64,000 nucleotides of DNA from positions 417,699-481,698 of the forward strand of contig NZ_JAUSUW010000002.1 of the NCBI RefSeq assembly GCF_030814435.1, read 5' to 3'. The stretch's first letter is position 1. Each line of letters begins with the position of its first letter. Below are positions 43,514-52,647 of the stretch, in pieces. This DNA comes from Peteryoungia aggregata LMG 23059. GTDB lineage: Bacteria; Pseudomonadota; Alphaproteobacteria; Rhizobiales; Rhizobiaceae. The notes beneath the pieces were generated by a model that saw only the letters and a list, made by a program, of their open reading frames with translations, was not told where the DNA came from and made no database searches. A program made the translations under genes and the position numbers.

Positions 43514-43559
43514 TGGGTATCACAGTCGCTATACCTCGATCCGATCGTCGCCAACGTCG

Positions 43560-43619
43560 CAGGTTTGACCCAAGCCGCTGCACCGTGACAGCCGCAGCCT
43601 TCGCATCAACTTCTACCGC
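43560..43619 (-). pseudogene. Possible internal fragment of a PfkB sugar kinase (copy B)
   Basis: Translated on the minus strand it contains AVEVDAKAAAVTVQRLG, close to ALTVGAKAAAVTVSRAG in the intact fructokinase; AKAAAVTV is identical. About 68% of 44 bases agree. It lies on the other side of the orphan pair from copy A, in the order expected for a kinase gene split by an insertion. Confidence 0.5.
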
Positions 43620-43673
43620 CACCGGCACGGAAAAAGTTAAGAAGTACTAGGCCGTCCCCGGCTCGCCTAGAAC

Positions 43674-44600
43674 TCAGAACCCAATCTCCGCCGCCGTCGG
43701 CGGATTGGCCCCTGCCCGCGAGACGGTGACGGCTGCCGCCTTCGCGCCAACCGTCAGCGCCTGGCGCACCGCCTCTTCCGACAGCGTCGCGACCTTCTCC
43801 TTGGTCAGCAGGCCCTGACGCTTCAGGGAAGCCAGAATGCCCGCGTCAAAGGTGTCGCCGGCGCCGACGGTGTCGACCACGTCGACCTTGTTGGAGGGCA
43901 CCGAGACCTTGAAGCCAGCGGTATAGGCGGTCGCCCCTTCCGCGCCCTTGGTCAGCACCACGAGCTTGGCGCCACGCGTCAGCCAGTAGGCGGCGCGTTC
44001 GTCCTGGCTGCCTGACAGGTCGAACCAGTCGAGGTCTTCGTCGGAGAATTTCAGGATGTCGGACATGTCGGCCATGCGGGCGATGCGGGCCTGGTGTGCT
44101 GCTTTGTCCTTGATGAAACCCGGGCGGATGTTCGGGTCGAGCGAGATCACTCGGGTCTTGTGCTCGCGGGTCATCAGCGCCTCATAGGTCGAGCCGCAGG
44201 GTTCCGGTATCAGGCTGATCGCGCCGAAATGCAGGGCCTCGCAGCTGTCATCGAGCTTGGGCAGATCGGCTTCGGTGATCATCCGGCCTGCCGTGTTCTC
44301 GTCATAGAAGGCATAGGATGCCTGGCCGTTGGTGAGCTTGACCAGCGCGATCGTGCAGGGACGCGAAAGCGTGGCGCAATAGCTGTAATCGACGCCAGAG
44401 GATTTCAGCGCGTCGCGCAGGATGTCCCCCAGCATGTCGTCGGAGAGGCCGGTGAAAAAGCCGGTGTCGATGCCGAGGCGCCCGAGCGCAATCGCCGTGT
44501 TGAAGATCGCGCCGCCGGCATAGGGCGAAAAGGCCCGCTCGCCGAGCGTGGTTTCGCGTGGCAACATGTCGATCAGCGCTTCGCCGCAACACAGGATCAT
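43674..44600 (-). CDS. frk: Fructokinase (PfkB family)
   Basis: A 308-residue ribokinase-like enzyme phosphorylating fructose to fructose-6-phosphate. The N-terminus ILCCGEALIDMLPRE and GGAIFNTAIALGRLG are the PfkB sugar-binding part; VVDTVGAGDTFDAG carries the catalytic Asp and the anion hole. GGGAGG precedes the ATG chosen; an upstream extension to 44717 overlaps pyrE. Fructose from the Frc importer about 8 kb away is its likely substrate. Partial duplicates of its 3' end occur 70-1100 bases downstream. Confidence 0.9.
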   Translation of the reverse strand: MILCCGEALIDMLPRETTLGERAFSPYAGGAIFNTAIALGRLGIDTGFFTGLSDDMLGDILRDALKSSGVDYSYCATLSRPCTIALVKLTNGQASYAFYDENTAGRMITEADLPKLDDSCEALHFGAISLIPEPCGSTYEALMTREHKTRVISLDPNIRPGFIKDKAAHQARIARMADMSDILKFSDEDLDWFDLSGSQDERAAYWLTRGAKLVVLTKGAEGATAYTAGFKVSVPSNKVDVVDTVGAGDTFDAGILASLKRQGLLTKEKVATLSEEAVRQALTVGAKAAAVTVSRAGANPPTAAEIGF

Positions 44601-44677
44601 CTCGACCTCCCAGACATCAGTTTCAATCGATTTAAACCAAGTCGCGCCGGATTTCCAGTGCGACCGTGAGCATTTGC

Positions 44678-45370
44678 TCAGGCGAGCGACGAAACTCCGC
44701 CGTTGCGACCCGACCATTCCAGCGGCGCATCGAGGAAGGCCTCGACTTCCGACAGGGTCTTCTCGTCGAACAGCTTTTGCTCGCGGGCGACGGCCAGGAC
44801 GTTCCGCCAGGTGGCGATGTAATGCAGCTTCACCTTGCCGTCATCGAAGCGCTGCTGGGCTTCGGGGAAGATGCCATAGAAGAACAGAGCGATGCCATGG
44901 TCGACCATGCCGCCAGCAGCCCTGATCGCATCGATGAACTTGAACATGCTGCCGCCAGCCGTGGTCAGATCCTCGATGACGAGCACGCGCGCACCTTCCG
45001 GCATATGGCCTTCGATCTGGGCATTGCGGCCATGGCCCTTGGGGGCCTTGCGCACATAGATCATCGGCAGGCCCAGGCGATCGGCGAGCAGTGCAGCAAA
45101 GGGGATACCCGCCGTCTCGCCGCCGGCGATGCAGTCAAACTGCTCGAAGCCGGCATTGCGCATGAGTGTCGCTGCGGCGAAATCCATGACGGCGGAGCGC
45201 ACGCGCGGATAGGAGAGGAGCTTGCGGCAGTCGATATAGACGGGGCTGCGCATACCAGACGAGAGCTTGTAGGGCTCGGCCGCATTGAAATGCACCGCCT
45301 TGATCTCCCAGAGCATCTTCGCCACGAGTTCTGCCATCACGGCGGGGTCGGTGAAGGGGGTCTGGATCAT
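44678..45370 (-). CDS. pyrE: Orotate phosphoribosyltransferase
   Basis: A 230-residue type I PRTase making OMP from orotate and PRPP. The PRPP loop [19 protein letters not shown], the flexible loop region [17 protein letters not shown] with its catalytic Lys, and [18 protein letters not shown] are standard for the longer rhizobial PyrE. It lies upstream of frk in the same direction, 77 bases apart. Confidence 0.96.
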   Translation of the reverse strand: MIQTPFTDPAVMAELVAKMLWEIKAVHFNAAEPYKLSSGMRSPVYIDCRKLLSYPRVRSAVMDFAAATLMRNAGFEQFDCIAGGETAGIPFAALLADRLGLPMIYVRKAPKGHGRNAQIEGHMPEGARVLVIEDLTTAGGSMFKFIDAIRAAGGMVDHGIALFFYGIFPEAQQRFDDGKVKLHYIATWRNVLAVAREQKLFDEKTLSEVEAFLDAPLEWSGRNGGVSSLA

Positions 45371-45501
45371 GGCGCGCTCCTGTCAGATATGGCTCAAAGC
45401 GCAATAGCAGCAAGCGATGCGACCCGCCAGATGGCACGGCATTGGAACAATGCCGCCTCGACAGATCTTTACGGCTCGCCACCCACGAAGGACCATTTCC
45501 C

Positions 45502-45657
45502 ATGGACAACGCCCTCATCATCCAGCCGCTCGTCGCGCTGATCGCCGGCATCCTAATCCTGATCATGCCGCGCCTGCTCAACTATGTCGTCGCGATCTAT
45601 CTCATCGTCATCGGCGTGCTTGGCCTCTGGCCGCAACTCGGCTCGCTCGGGACCTGA
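45502..45657 (+). CDS. DUF3096 small membrane protein
   Basis: A 51-residue protein made of two hydrophobic helices, PLVALIAGILILIMP and YVVAIYLIVIGVLGLWP, matching the DUF3096 pattern found widely in proteobacteria. Its role is unknown. AAGGA lies ten bases before the ATG. It is divergent from pyrE and 125 bases before the secreted ferritin-like gene. Confidence 0.82.
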   Translation: MDNALIIQPLVALIAGILILIMPRLLNYVVAIYLIVIGVLGLWPQLGSLGT

Positions 45658-45782
45658 GGAATGCCCGACGATCGGCGAAAATGACGGGAAGATGGACACG
45701 AGGTTACCGGGAATTCACTCGGTTTTTCTCAATACATATGATTATCTTTATGTATCAAGAAGCCATCCTGAAAGGAAACCCA

Positions 45783-46367
45783 ATGCGCCCCTCCCTCCTC
45801 CTTCTCGCCAGCCTCGTTGTGGCGACGCCGGCACTGATGCAACCGGCCTCCGCTGCGGATCTACCGCCAGCCACCCGTGACGCGCTCTTCATGGCCTTGG
45901 CCGACGAGCATAATGCAGAGGCCTTCTACGCGGCCGTCATGGAGAAATTCGGCGAGGTTCGCCCGTTCAGCAACATTATCGTCGCCGAGCAGCATCACGC
46001 AGAGCTACTCCGACAGGTCATGAAAACCTACGGCCTTGAAGCGGGCAGCAATCCCAATCTCGGATCGGACGCGATGCGCGCCGCCGTGCCGGAGACCCTG
46101 GCCGAGGCCTGCGCCATGGGCGTGGAGGCCGAGATTGCCAACCGCGACTTGTACGGCAAGACCCTGCTGCCGGCTGCTGTCGGCCATGACGACATCACTG
46201 CGGTCTTCATTGCGCTGCGCGACGCCTCGGAGAACAAGCATCTTCCCGCATTCCAGCGCTGTGGCGGCGAAAACGGCGCTGCCGGTCACGGGCAGGGAAA
46301 GGGCCATGGAAACGGCCAGGGCATGGGGAGCGGCATGGGGAGCGGCATGGGTCACAGCCAGCCCTGA
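45783..46367 (+). CDS. Secreted DUF2202 ferritin-like protein with Gly/His/Met-rich tail
   Basis: A 194-residue protein with signal peptide MRPSLLLLASLVVATPALMQPASA. The DUF2202 ferritin-like domain supplies metal-ligand patterns: ADEHNAEAFYAAVMEKFG, AEQHHAELL (E-x-x-H), GVEAEIANRDLY and ENKHLPAF. The last 30 residues are almost entirely Gly, His, Gln, Lys and Met (GHGQGKGHGNGQGMGSGMGS), suggesting extra metal binding. A periplasmic metal or redox role is inferred; substrate unknown. AAAGGA precedes the start. Confidence 0.82.
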   Translation: MRPSLLLLASLVVATPALMQPASAADLPPATRDALFMALADEHNAEAFYAAVMEKFGEVRPFSNIIVAEQHHAELLRQVMKTYGLEAGSNPNLGSDAMRAAVPETLAEACAMGVEAEIANRDLYGKTLLPAAVGHDDITAVFIALRDASENKHLPAFQRCGGENGAAGHGQGKGHGNGQGMGSGMGSGMGHSQP

Positions 46368-46417
46368 CGTCCCGTTCCGTCCCGAAAGACGCGGCCTGAC
46401 GCAATATCCGGAACGAG

Positions 46418-46442
46418 GGCCCCGCAGACAATCGGCGGGGCC
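46418..46442. other. Inverted repeat between convergent genes
   Basis: GGCCCCGC (46418-46425) and GCGGGGCC (46435-46442) form an 8-bp stem between the ends of the DUF2202 gene and pyrC. No T-tract on either strand; it may be a weak bidirectional terminator. Confidence 0.4.
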
Positions 46443-46449
46443 AGGCGCG

Positions 46450-47487
46450 TCAGGCGACGTCCCAATGCAGAGGGAATTTCGGATCAAACACGGTCACCGG
46501 ACCTGCACCGGTGAAGATCTTGACCGGAAATTCGACCGGCGCCTCTCGCTTGACGAGCGTGATGGTCTCCTCGTTTGCCGGCAGGCCATACCAGGCCGGG
46601 CCGTTCAGAGAGGTGAAGGCTTCCAGCTTGTTCAGCGCATTCTCCTGTTCGAAGACATGGGCAAGGCAACTCATGGTGTTGATCGAGGTGTAGATGCCGG
46701 CGCAGCCGCAGGCACATTCCTTCAGCGGGTCGACATGCGGCGCGCTGTCGGTGCCTAGGAAGAACCTGGCATCGCCGGAGACCGCCGCCTTGCGCAGCGC
46801 CTGGCGATGGTTCTCGCGCTTGGCGACAGGAAGGCAGTAGTAATGCGGCTGGATGCCGCCGACGAGAATGTCGTTGCGGTTGATGATCAGGTGATGGGTG
46901 GTGATCGAGCCGGCAAGATTGCGCTCGGCGGAGCGGATATACTGGATGCCGTCCTCGGTTGTCACGTGCTCCATGGTCACCTTCAGCTCCGGCAGGCGAC
47001 GGCGCAGCGGGTCGAGAACCGTGTCGATGAAGACCTTTTCGCGGTCGAAGATGTCGACCTCGGGCGTCGTCACCTCGCCATGCACGCAGAGCGGCAGGCC
47101 GACCTTGGCCATGCGCTCGAGCACGGGCATGGCCTTTTCCATGTCGCGCACGCCGCCATGGGAATTGGTCGTGGCACCGGCCGGATAAAGCTTCACCGCC
47201 GTGATCAGACCTGAGCGTTTGCCCTCTTCCACGTCATTGGGATTGGTGTGCTCGGTGAGATAGAGCGTCATCAGCGGCTCGAAGCGGTCGCCTGATGGAA
47301 CCGCCTTCAGGATCCGCTCGCGATAGGCGCGCGCGTCCTCTGTCGTCACCACTGGCGGCACGAGGTTCGGCATGATGATCGCGCGGGCAAAGTGCCGGCT
47401 GGTGTCGCCGATCACGCCCTCCAGCATGGCGCCATCGCGCAGATGAAGGTGCCAGTCGTCGGGGCGGCGGATTGTGAGGGATGACAT
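46450..47487 (-). CDS. pyrC: Dihydroorotase (class II)
   Basis: A 345-residue zinc amidohydrolase that closes carbamoyl-aspartate to dihydroorotate. The metal site is seen in [13 protein letters not shown] (His-x-His), the carbamylated-Lys region [25 protein letters not shown] with its His, and LGTDSAPH with the catalytic Asp. The length is that of the enteric PyrC type. It is convergent with the DUF2202 gene. Confidence 0.96.
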   Translation of the reverse strand: MSSLTIRRPDDWHLHLRDGAMLEGVIGDTSRHFARAIIMPNLVPPVVTTEDARAYRERILKAVPSGDRFEPLMTLYLTEHTNPNDVEEGKRSGLITAVKLYPAGATTNSHGGVRDMEKAMPVLERMAKVGLPLCVHGEVTTPEVDIFDREKVFIDTVLDPLRRRLPELKVTMEHVTTEDGIQYIRSAERNLAGSITTHHLIINRNDILVGGIQPHYYCLPVAKRENHRQALRKAAVSGDARFFLGTDSAPHVDPLKECACGCAGIYTSINTMSCLAHVFEQENALNKLEAFTSLNGPAWYGLPANEETITLVKREAPVEFPVKIFTGAGPVTVFDPKFPLHWDVA

Positions 47488-47553
47488 GGGGCGAGCCTCC
47501 GGCTTGACGAGAACTCGCCGCCCTTAGCATGTCCATCCCGCAGGATCAAAGGA

Positions 47554-48639
47554 TCAGGCGACCCGTTCGTTCGCCGAAACGACCGTCTTCTCCGCCTCTT
47601 CCGCCTGTTCGCGACGATCCTGCTCCATGATCGCCTGGATGCGCGGCAGCGCGCGTTCGAAGGCCGCCACGCAATCCGGATCGAACTGGGTGCCGGCACG
47701 GCCCAGGATGTGCTCGACGGTACGCTCGAAGCTCCAGGCCGGCTTGTAGGGGCGCTCGGTGGTCAGGGCATCAAAGTTGTCGGCTATGCAGACGATGCGG
47801 CCGGAGATCGGGATCGCGGTCCCGACCAGGCGGTTCGGGTAGCCCTGCCCGTCCCAACGCTCGTGGTGGCTGGCGGCGATCTCGGAAGCGAGCTGCAGCA
47901 GCGAGGAATGCGAACGACCGAGAATGTCACTGCCGATTTCGGCATGCGCCTGCATCTGACGATACTCCGCCTCCGTCAGGCGACCCTGCTTCAACAGAAC
48001 GGTGTCGGGCATGGCGACCTTGCCAATGTCGTGCATCGGGGCTGCCAGACGAATGTCGTGGCAGAGCTGCTGCGACAGGCCGAGCTCGATGGCGATGGCT
48101 TCGGAATAGGATGCCACGCGCAGCGTGTGGCGCGCCGTTTCCGGATCCTTGTAACCTGCCGCCAGCGTCAGCCGGTGGATAATCTCCTGCTCGCGTTCAC
48201 GCAGCTCGCCCACAGCACGCTCGACCTCGCGGCGCAGCCATTCGGCCTGGTCGGCCAGCTGGCGACGCGCGCGCGCAAGGCTGACGATGTTCTGCACGCG
48301 CGCCTGGAACTCGACCGGGTTCACCGGCTTGGTGAGAAAGTCGATCGCACCGGCGTTAAGAGCCGCCATGCGGGTCGTCATGTCCTTGTCGGCGGTGACG
48401 AAGATGACGGGGACCTCGGCATATTTGTCGAAGCGGACGATCTCGGTATAGAGCTCGACGCCATTATAGACCGGCATCTGGTAATCGATGATGGCAATAT
48501 CAAAATCGAGCTCCGGCAGGGCCGAGAGCACGGCGTCGGGGCTGGCGAAGGGCAGTGCCTCGCAATTGTCGAGCTTGCCGACGAGCTTCGTCAGGAGCTT
48601 CAGATTGGTGCTGTTGTCGTCCACCAACAAAATACGCAT
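47554..48639 (-). CDS. REC-HD-GYP response regulator (c-di-GMP phosphodiesterase)
   Basis: A 361-residue two-domain protein. The receiver (residues 1-120) has VDDNST, Asp in IIDYQMPVYNG and Lys in FLTKPVNP. A coiled linker leads to an HD-GYP domain with APMHDIGKVAMPD and HHERWDGQGYP, both intact, so it should hydrolyse c-di-GMP to GMP. It is the last gene of the four-gene signalling operon, 17 bases after the hybrid kinase that presumably phosphorylates it. Confidence 0.94.
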   Translation of the reverse strand: MRILLVDDNSTNLKLLTKLVGKLDNCEALPFASPDAVLSALPELDFDIAIIDYQMPVYNGVELYTEIVRFDKYAEVPVIFVTADKDMTTRMAALNAGAIDFLTKPVNPVEFQARVQNIVSLARARRQLADQAEWLRREVERAVGELREREQEIIHRLTLAAGYKDPETARHTLRVASYSEAIAIELGLSQQLCHDIRLAAPMHDIGKVAMPDTVLLKQGRLTEAEYRQMQAHAEIGSDILGRSHSSLLQLASEIAASHHERWDGQGYPNRLVGTAIPISGRIVCIADNFDALTTERPYKPAWSFERTVEHILGRAGTQFDPDCVAAFERALPRIQAIMEQDRREQAEEAEKTVVSANERVA

Positions 48640-48656
48640 GAACGCCTCCTTGCTTC

Positions 48657-50918
48657 TCAGGCAACCAGTTTGAATTTGAGAGCGAGGATTTCCTCGCCGA
48701 GCATTTCGATATCTGCAGGTGCCGGTGTCTGGCTGCGCAGGGCGTGAGCCTTCACGGCGAGATCGTTGAGACCGACATTGGAGGCGGCCCCCTTGATCGT
48801 GTGCAGCACGCGGTCGATCTTGTCCGGGTCGTTGCGGCGGAGCGCCTCGTTCAGTTCGTCCAGCAGGCTGGTCGCGTCGTCGAAGAAGGATTCGACCAGT
48901 TCCTGGAAGACCTCCTCGCCCAGCGCTTCGACGAGTTCAGCATGACGGGCCTCGTCCAGCCCCTCGATGCCAAGGCCCGGCAGAGCCTGAAGCGGCATGC
49001 CATCCAGATCGAGTTCAGGCAATTCCAGCTTCTGCGGGGCTGTCGTCGTTGCCGGTGTCGGCGCGGTCTCGCGAGCCGAAGACGTGGCGTGAGCAATCAT
49101 CTTTCGCAATCTTTCCAATGTGACTGGCTTGGATTCAAAACCCTTCATGCCAGCGTCGAGGCAGCGGCGACGGTCATCGTCTGAGGCGTTGGCCGTCATC
49201 GCGATGATCGGCACCTCCGCCGAGGGACCGCCTTCGGCGATGATCCGCTTCGTCGCTTCAATGCCGTCCATCACCGGCATCTGCATGTCCATCAGGATCA
49301 GATCGAAGGCCTGGCCGCGGGAGATCGAAACCGCTTCGGCGCCGTCATTGGCAATCTCGACATCCTGACCGAGACGCGCGAGAAAACGGGTGGCGACGAT
49401 CTGGTTCACCTTGTTGTCTTCCACCAGCAGGATGCGGCAGCGTGGCAGCGTCTCTTCGGCGACAACCTTGGCAGCGAGACCGCTGGCTTCCTCACGGCTC
49501 ACCGGAACGACACCCAGTTCAAACCAGAAGATGGAGCCCACGCCGACGGTACTGCTCATGCCGAGCTCGCCGCCGAGCTTCTCGACGATCTGCTTGCAGA
49601 TGGTGAGCCCGAGGCCCGTGCCGCCATAGCGCCGGCTGATCGAGGCATCGACCTGGGAGAAGGGCTTGAACAGCTTGTCGAGCCCGGCCTCATCGATGCC
49701 TATACCGGTATCTTCCACCTCAAAGCGGATCATCAGCTTGCCTTCGCGGTAGAAGTCGCGCAGGCGCAGGGTCACGGTGCCCTGATGCGTGAACTTGGCG
49801 GCGTTGGACAGCAGATTGAGCAGAACCTGGCGCAGGCGCGTCGGGTCGGTCTTGACGTATAGGGCCTGGAGCGAGTCCGGCAGGTCGAGGATCACGGTGT
49901 TCCCGTGGTCGTCCGCGCGACCTCTGATGATGCTGACGGTGCTTTCGGCCAGCGCACAGACGTCGAAGGCTCGCTCCTCCAGTTCCAGCTTGCCGTGCTC
50001 GATCTTGGAGAAATCAAGGATCTCGTTGATGATCTCCAGCAATGCCTCACCGGAAGACCGGATCGTCTTGACGCTGGACAGCGCATCATCCGGCAACTCG
50101 GAAAGCTCCAGGAGTTCGGACATACCGAGGATCGCGTTGAGCGGCGTGCGGATCTCATGCCCCATAGTCGCCATGAACTGCGACTTGGCCCGGTTGCCGC
50201 CATCGGCCGCCTCATAAGCCTCGCTCAGCTGCGTCGCCATCACCTGGAGTTCGTGGCTCGATTGGCGGACCGAGCGGAGCTGGCGGTTGAGGGTCACGAC
50301 CAGAAAGACCACCGAAACCATCAGCAGGCTCAGCATCACCGTGGAGGTGCGCTCGAGGTCGAGGATCGTCGAGCGGCTTTCCGCACGCTCGTGGCTCACG
50401 CGGGTGTTGGTATAAAGCAAGAAGTCTTCGGCTGCCCGGCTCATGGGAACAAGGGACGTCTCGAACCGCTCAAGTTGTTCAGCTGCCGGCGGCGTGCCTG
50501 CAGCATAGGCATCGAACATCGGCTGTGCTGCCTGGACGGCTTCGGTGATTCCATCGATATAGCTGCGGATCTTCTCGTCCCCGGAGAAATAGGCGCCGAA
50601 TTTCGCCTGATCGAGAATCGCCGTCCGGGAATAGAGAATGTCGTAACGCAGGGCCAGCTCATCGAGCATCTGCGGGTTCTGTTCGCCACGGCGCACATTT
50701 GCCATGCTGTGGCTGAGCTGGCGCACTTCCCGATCCAGCTGGTAAACCGACCAGAGCGAGTTCTCACGCACGCCATCTTCCATGATACGATACTGGCGTG
50801 CGATATCGACAAAGAGAACCAGAAGGACGAGCAGGAGCACAGCAGACACGGTCTGCAGGACAAAGGCAACCGTGCCTCCGCCTGCAAATTTCCGCGCTGT
50901 TGCTCCCGTCAATGTCAC
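48657..50918 (-). CDS. Hybrid sensor histidine kinase with receiver and HPt domains
   Basis: A 753-residue protein: membrane helix (FVLQTVSAVLLLVLLVLFVD), a roughly 150-residue periplasmic helical sensor, a second helix (STVMLSLLMVSVVFLVVTL), HisKA with GHEIRTPLNAILGM, an ATPase domain with NAAKFTHQG and GLGLTICKQIVEKLGG, a receiver with LILMDMQMPVMDG, and a C-terminal HPt with HTIKGAASNVGLNDL. The phosphorelay can therefore feed the adjacent single-domain and HD-GYP regulators. Its start overlaps the stop of the periplasmic gene by four bases. Confidence 0.94.
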   Translation of the reverse strand: MTLTGATARKFAGGGTVAFVLQTVSAVLLLVLLVLFVDIARQYRIMEDGVRENSLWSVYQLDREVRQLSHSMANVRRGEQNPQMLDELALRYDILYSRTAILDQAKFGAYFSGDEKIRSYIDGITEAVQAAQPMFDAYAAGTPPAAEQLERFETSLVPMSRAAEDFLLYTNTRVSHERAESRSTILDLERTSTVMLSLLMVSVVFLVVTLNRQLRSVRQSSHELQVMATQLSEAYEAADGGNRAKSQFMATMGHEIRTPLNAILGMSELLELSELPDDALSSVKTIRSSGEALLEIINEILDFSKIEHGKLELEERAFDVCALAESTVSIIRGRADDHGNTVILDLPDSLQALYVKTDPTRLRQVLLNLLSNAAKFTHQGTVTLRLRDFYREGKLMIRFEVEDTGIGIDEAGLDKLFKPFSQVDASISRRYGGTGLGLTICKQIVEKLGGELGMSSTVGVGSIFWFELGVVPVSREEASGLAAKVVAEETLPRCRILLVEDNKVNQIVATRFLARLGQDVEIANDGAEAVSISRGQAFDLILMDMQMPVMDGIEATKRIIAEGGPSAEVPIIAMTANASDDDRRRCLDAGMKGFESKPVTLERLRKMIAHATSSARETAPTPATTTAPQKLELPELDLDGMPLQALPGLGIEGLDEARHAELVEALGEEVFQELVESFFDDATSLLDELNEALRRNDPDKIDRVLHTIKGAASNVGLNDLAVKAHALRSQTPAPADIEMLGEEILALKFKLVA

Positions 50919-51409
50919 TGACCGACCTCGATTTCCTTGATCTGCCAGACCGAGCGCGAAAAGTACTTCTCATTGTATAGGTCGGCATCGAGATCGAAGG
51001 GATAGACCAGCATCAGCGGGCCCTTGTCGCGAACCGACATCAGCTTGCCGTCAAGCTTCGTGGCCAGGATGGTATCGAGCTTGGCGTCTTCCGCCGGCAC
51101 GTCAGCGGCGTAGTCGTTCAGGGCACGGACCTTGAGGCTCGTGCCGGTCGCACCGACCGCAGCCAGGACTTCGCGCAGCAGCGGGCCTTCAAAGGTCACT
51201 CTACCCTCAGTCCACGGCGTTTCCATTTCGCCCTTTCGGCCCGTCAGCTTTTCCAGCATGGCCATGTCGAACTGGGCAGTGTCGCCGGCATTGGTGTTGG
51301 AGATCTTGCCCTTGACGGTCAGGATCACAGGTCCTGTGGGGGCATCGAGAGCGAGCGCACACGTGGCGGAAACGACGCTCGCGAGGAGCGCAACGAGAAT
51401 GCTCTTCAT
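50915..51409 (-). CDS. Periplasmic molybdopterin-oxidoreductase-fold protein (probably cofactor-free)
   Basis: A 164-residue protein with signal peptide MKSILVALLASVVSATCALA. The rest resembles the small oxidoreductase molybdopterin-binding-like domain: LTVKGKISN, TPWTEGRVTFEGPLLREVL, VRALNDYAADVP and GPLMLVYPFDLD. The Cys that ligates Mo in YedY/MsrP-type enzymes is absent from the mature part, so a ligand-binding or sensor role is more likely. It overlaps the hybrid kinase start, suggesting it presents a signal to that kinase. Confidence 0.8.
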   Translation of the reverse strand: MKSILVALLASVVSATCALALDAPTGPVILTVKGKISNTNAGDTAQFDMAMLEKLTGRKGEMETPWTEGRVTFEGPLLREVLAAVGATGTSLKVRALNDYAADVPAEDAKLDTILATKLDGKLMSVRDKGPLMLVYPFDLDADLYNEKYFSRSVWQIKEIEVGQ

Positions 51410-51425
51410 GGCTTTCGTCCCTTTC

Positions 51426-51821
51426 TCAGGCAGAGCGAAGTTCAGGATGGACCGCAGTCGACCCGAGATGGTCGGCCAGCAGCTTGCGGAACGCGACGGC
51501 TTCGACCGGCTTGTGCAGGAAGTCCGTCACCCCGGCCGCCTTCGCTTCTTCGCGCAGCCGCGGCTCGTCATCGGCCGTTACCATGACGACCGGTACGTCG
51601 CTGTAGCGATCCATCAGGCGTACGGCCTTGACGAACTGAATCCCGGACATACCAGGCAGCATGTGATCAACGATCAGCATTTCGAAGTTTTCGGCATGAC
51701 ACAGCATGAGTGCCGTGTTTCCGTCACCGGCGACCTTGATCTCTTCGACCGTCACCTTTTTCGCGAGATGCTTGATGATCATCGCGTTGGTCGGATTGTC
51801 TTCGACAATCAAAATGGCCAT
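51426..51821 (-). CDS. Single-domain response regulator
   Basis: A 131-residue CheY-like receiver with no output domain: acidic pair in VEDNPTN, phospho-acceptor Asp in LIVDHMLPGMSG, Thr in VVMVTADD and Lys in FLHKPVEA. It is the first gene of the operon, followed 16 bases later by the periplasmic protein, then the hybrid kinase and HD-GYP regulator. Likely a phosphate shuttle or sink in this relay. Confidence 0.9.
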   Translation of the reverse strand: MAILIVEDNPTNAMIIKHLAKKVTVEEIKVAGDGNTALMLCHAENFEMLIVDHMLPGMSGIQFVKAVRLMDRYSDVPVVMVTADDEPRLREEAKAAGVTDFLHKPVEAVAFRKLLADHLGSTAVHPELRSA

Positions 51822-52023
51822 TTCACTCCCCCTTTCAACACGCCGCTCAAGGCTTCGAGGCGCCCTGTCAGCACGGCGGGTGCTGCGTTAACCTTTCATG
51901 GAGGAGTTGTATCAGGGGGAGGCTGAAATTGGCTGAACCAAACCGGTACAATTTTAGCGATGATGCATTTAATTAGAACTTAATAATTTTCGGAGGTCCG
52001 ACTACACCCCGAAGAAGGCACAT

Positions 52024-52647
52024 TCAGAGCAGGTCGAAGGTGAAATCGGCAGTGCGGCTGCGCTCGATGACCAGCCTGCCATTGGGCAGGTCGTTGCCTT
52101 CGACTTTCGCTTCAATCTGTGCCGGAGTGAGACCATAATGGGTCCAGCGTGCCTGCAGCCGGCGTTCCAGTTCGGCGATCGGCGGGGAGACCATGACGGT
52201 GAGATCGAAGAGATCCGAGAGGCCTGCCCACCTGCCCTGATCGAGCAGCAGGTAATTGCCTTCTGCAATGACGATGCGGTCGTCCGGCGTGATGCAGCGG
52301 GCGGCGGAGATCGCCAATTCGCGGGCACGGTCGAAGACAGGCACGAAGACCTCGCCGCCAGACTTGACTGCGCGCAGCAGGTCTGCAAGGCCGCGCACAT
52401 CGAAGGTGTGGGGAGCGCCTTTGCGTGCGAGATCGCCTCGCTCTTCGAGGATTGCGTTGTCGAGATGGAAGCCGTCCATCGGCAGGACGGCGCTGCGCAG
52501 TCCCCTGTCTGCGAGGAGCGCGTGCAGGCGATCGGCCAGTGTCGACTTGCCGGCGCCGGGAGGGCCGGCCACGGCGACGAGCAGACGGGCGCTGCCATGC
52601 GCCCGCCTTTCGATTTCCGAGAGCAGGTCGTCGAGAGCAGGGCTCAT
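52024..52647 (-). CDS. frcK: FrcK-type nucleoside/sugar kinase
   Basis: A 207-residue P-loop kinase of the uridine-kinase-like family: GPPGAGKSTLADRL (residues about 28-41), LPMDGFHLDN, and IVIAEGNYLLLDQGRW. In Sinorhizobium meliloti the equivalent gene ends the frcBCAK fructose operon; its real substrate is unproven and true fructokinase is encoded elsewhere (43674-44600). The start overlaps the frcA stop by four bases. Terminal gene of the operon. Confidence 0.88.
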   Translation of the reverse strand: MSPALDDLLSEIERRAHGSARLLVAVAGPPGAGKSTLADRLHALLADRGLRSAVLPMDGFHLDNAILEERGDLARKGAPHTFDVRGLADLLRAVKSGGEVFVPVFDRARELAISAARCITPDDRIVIAEGNYLLLDQGRWAGLSDLFDLTVMVSPPIAELERRLQARWTHYGLTPAQIEAKVEGNDLPNGRLVIERSRTADFTFDLL

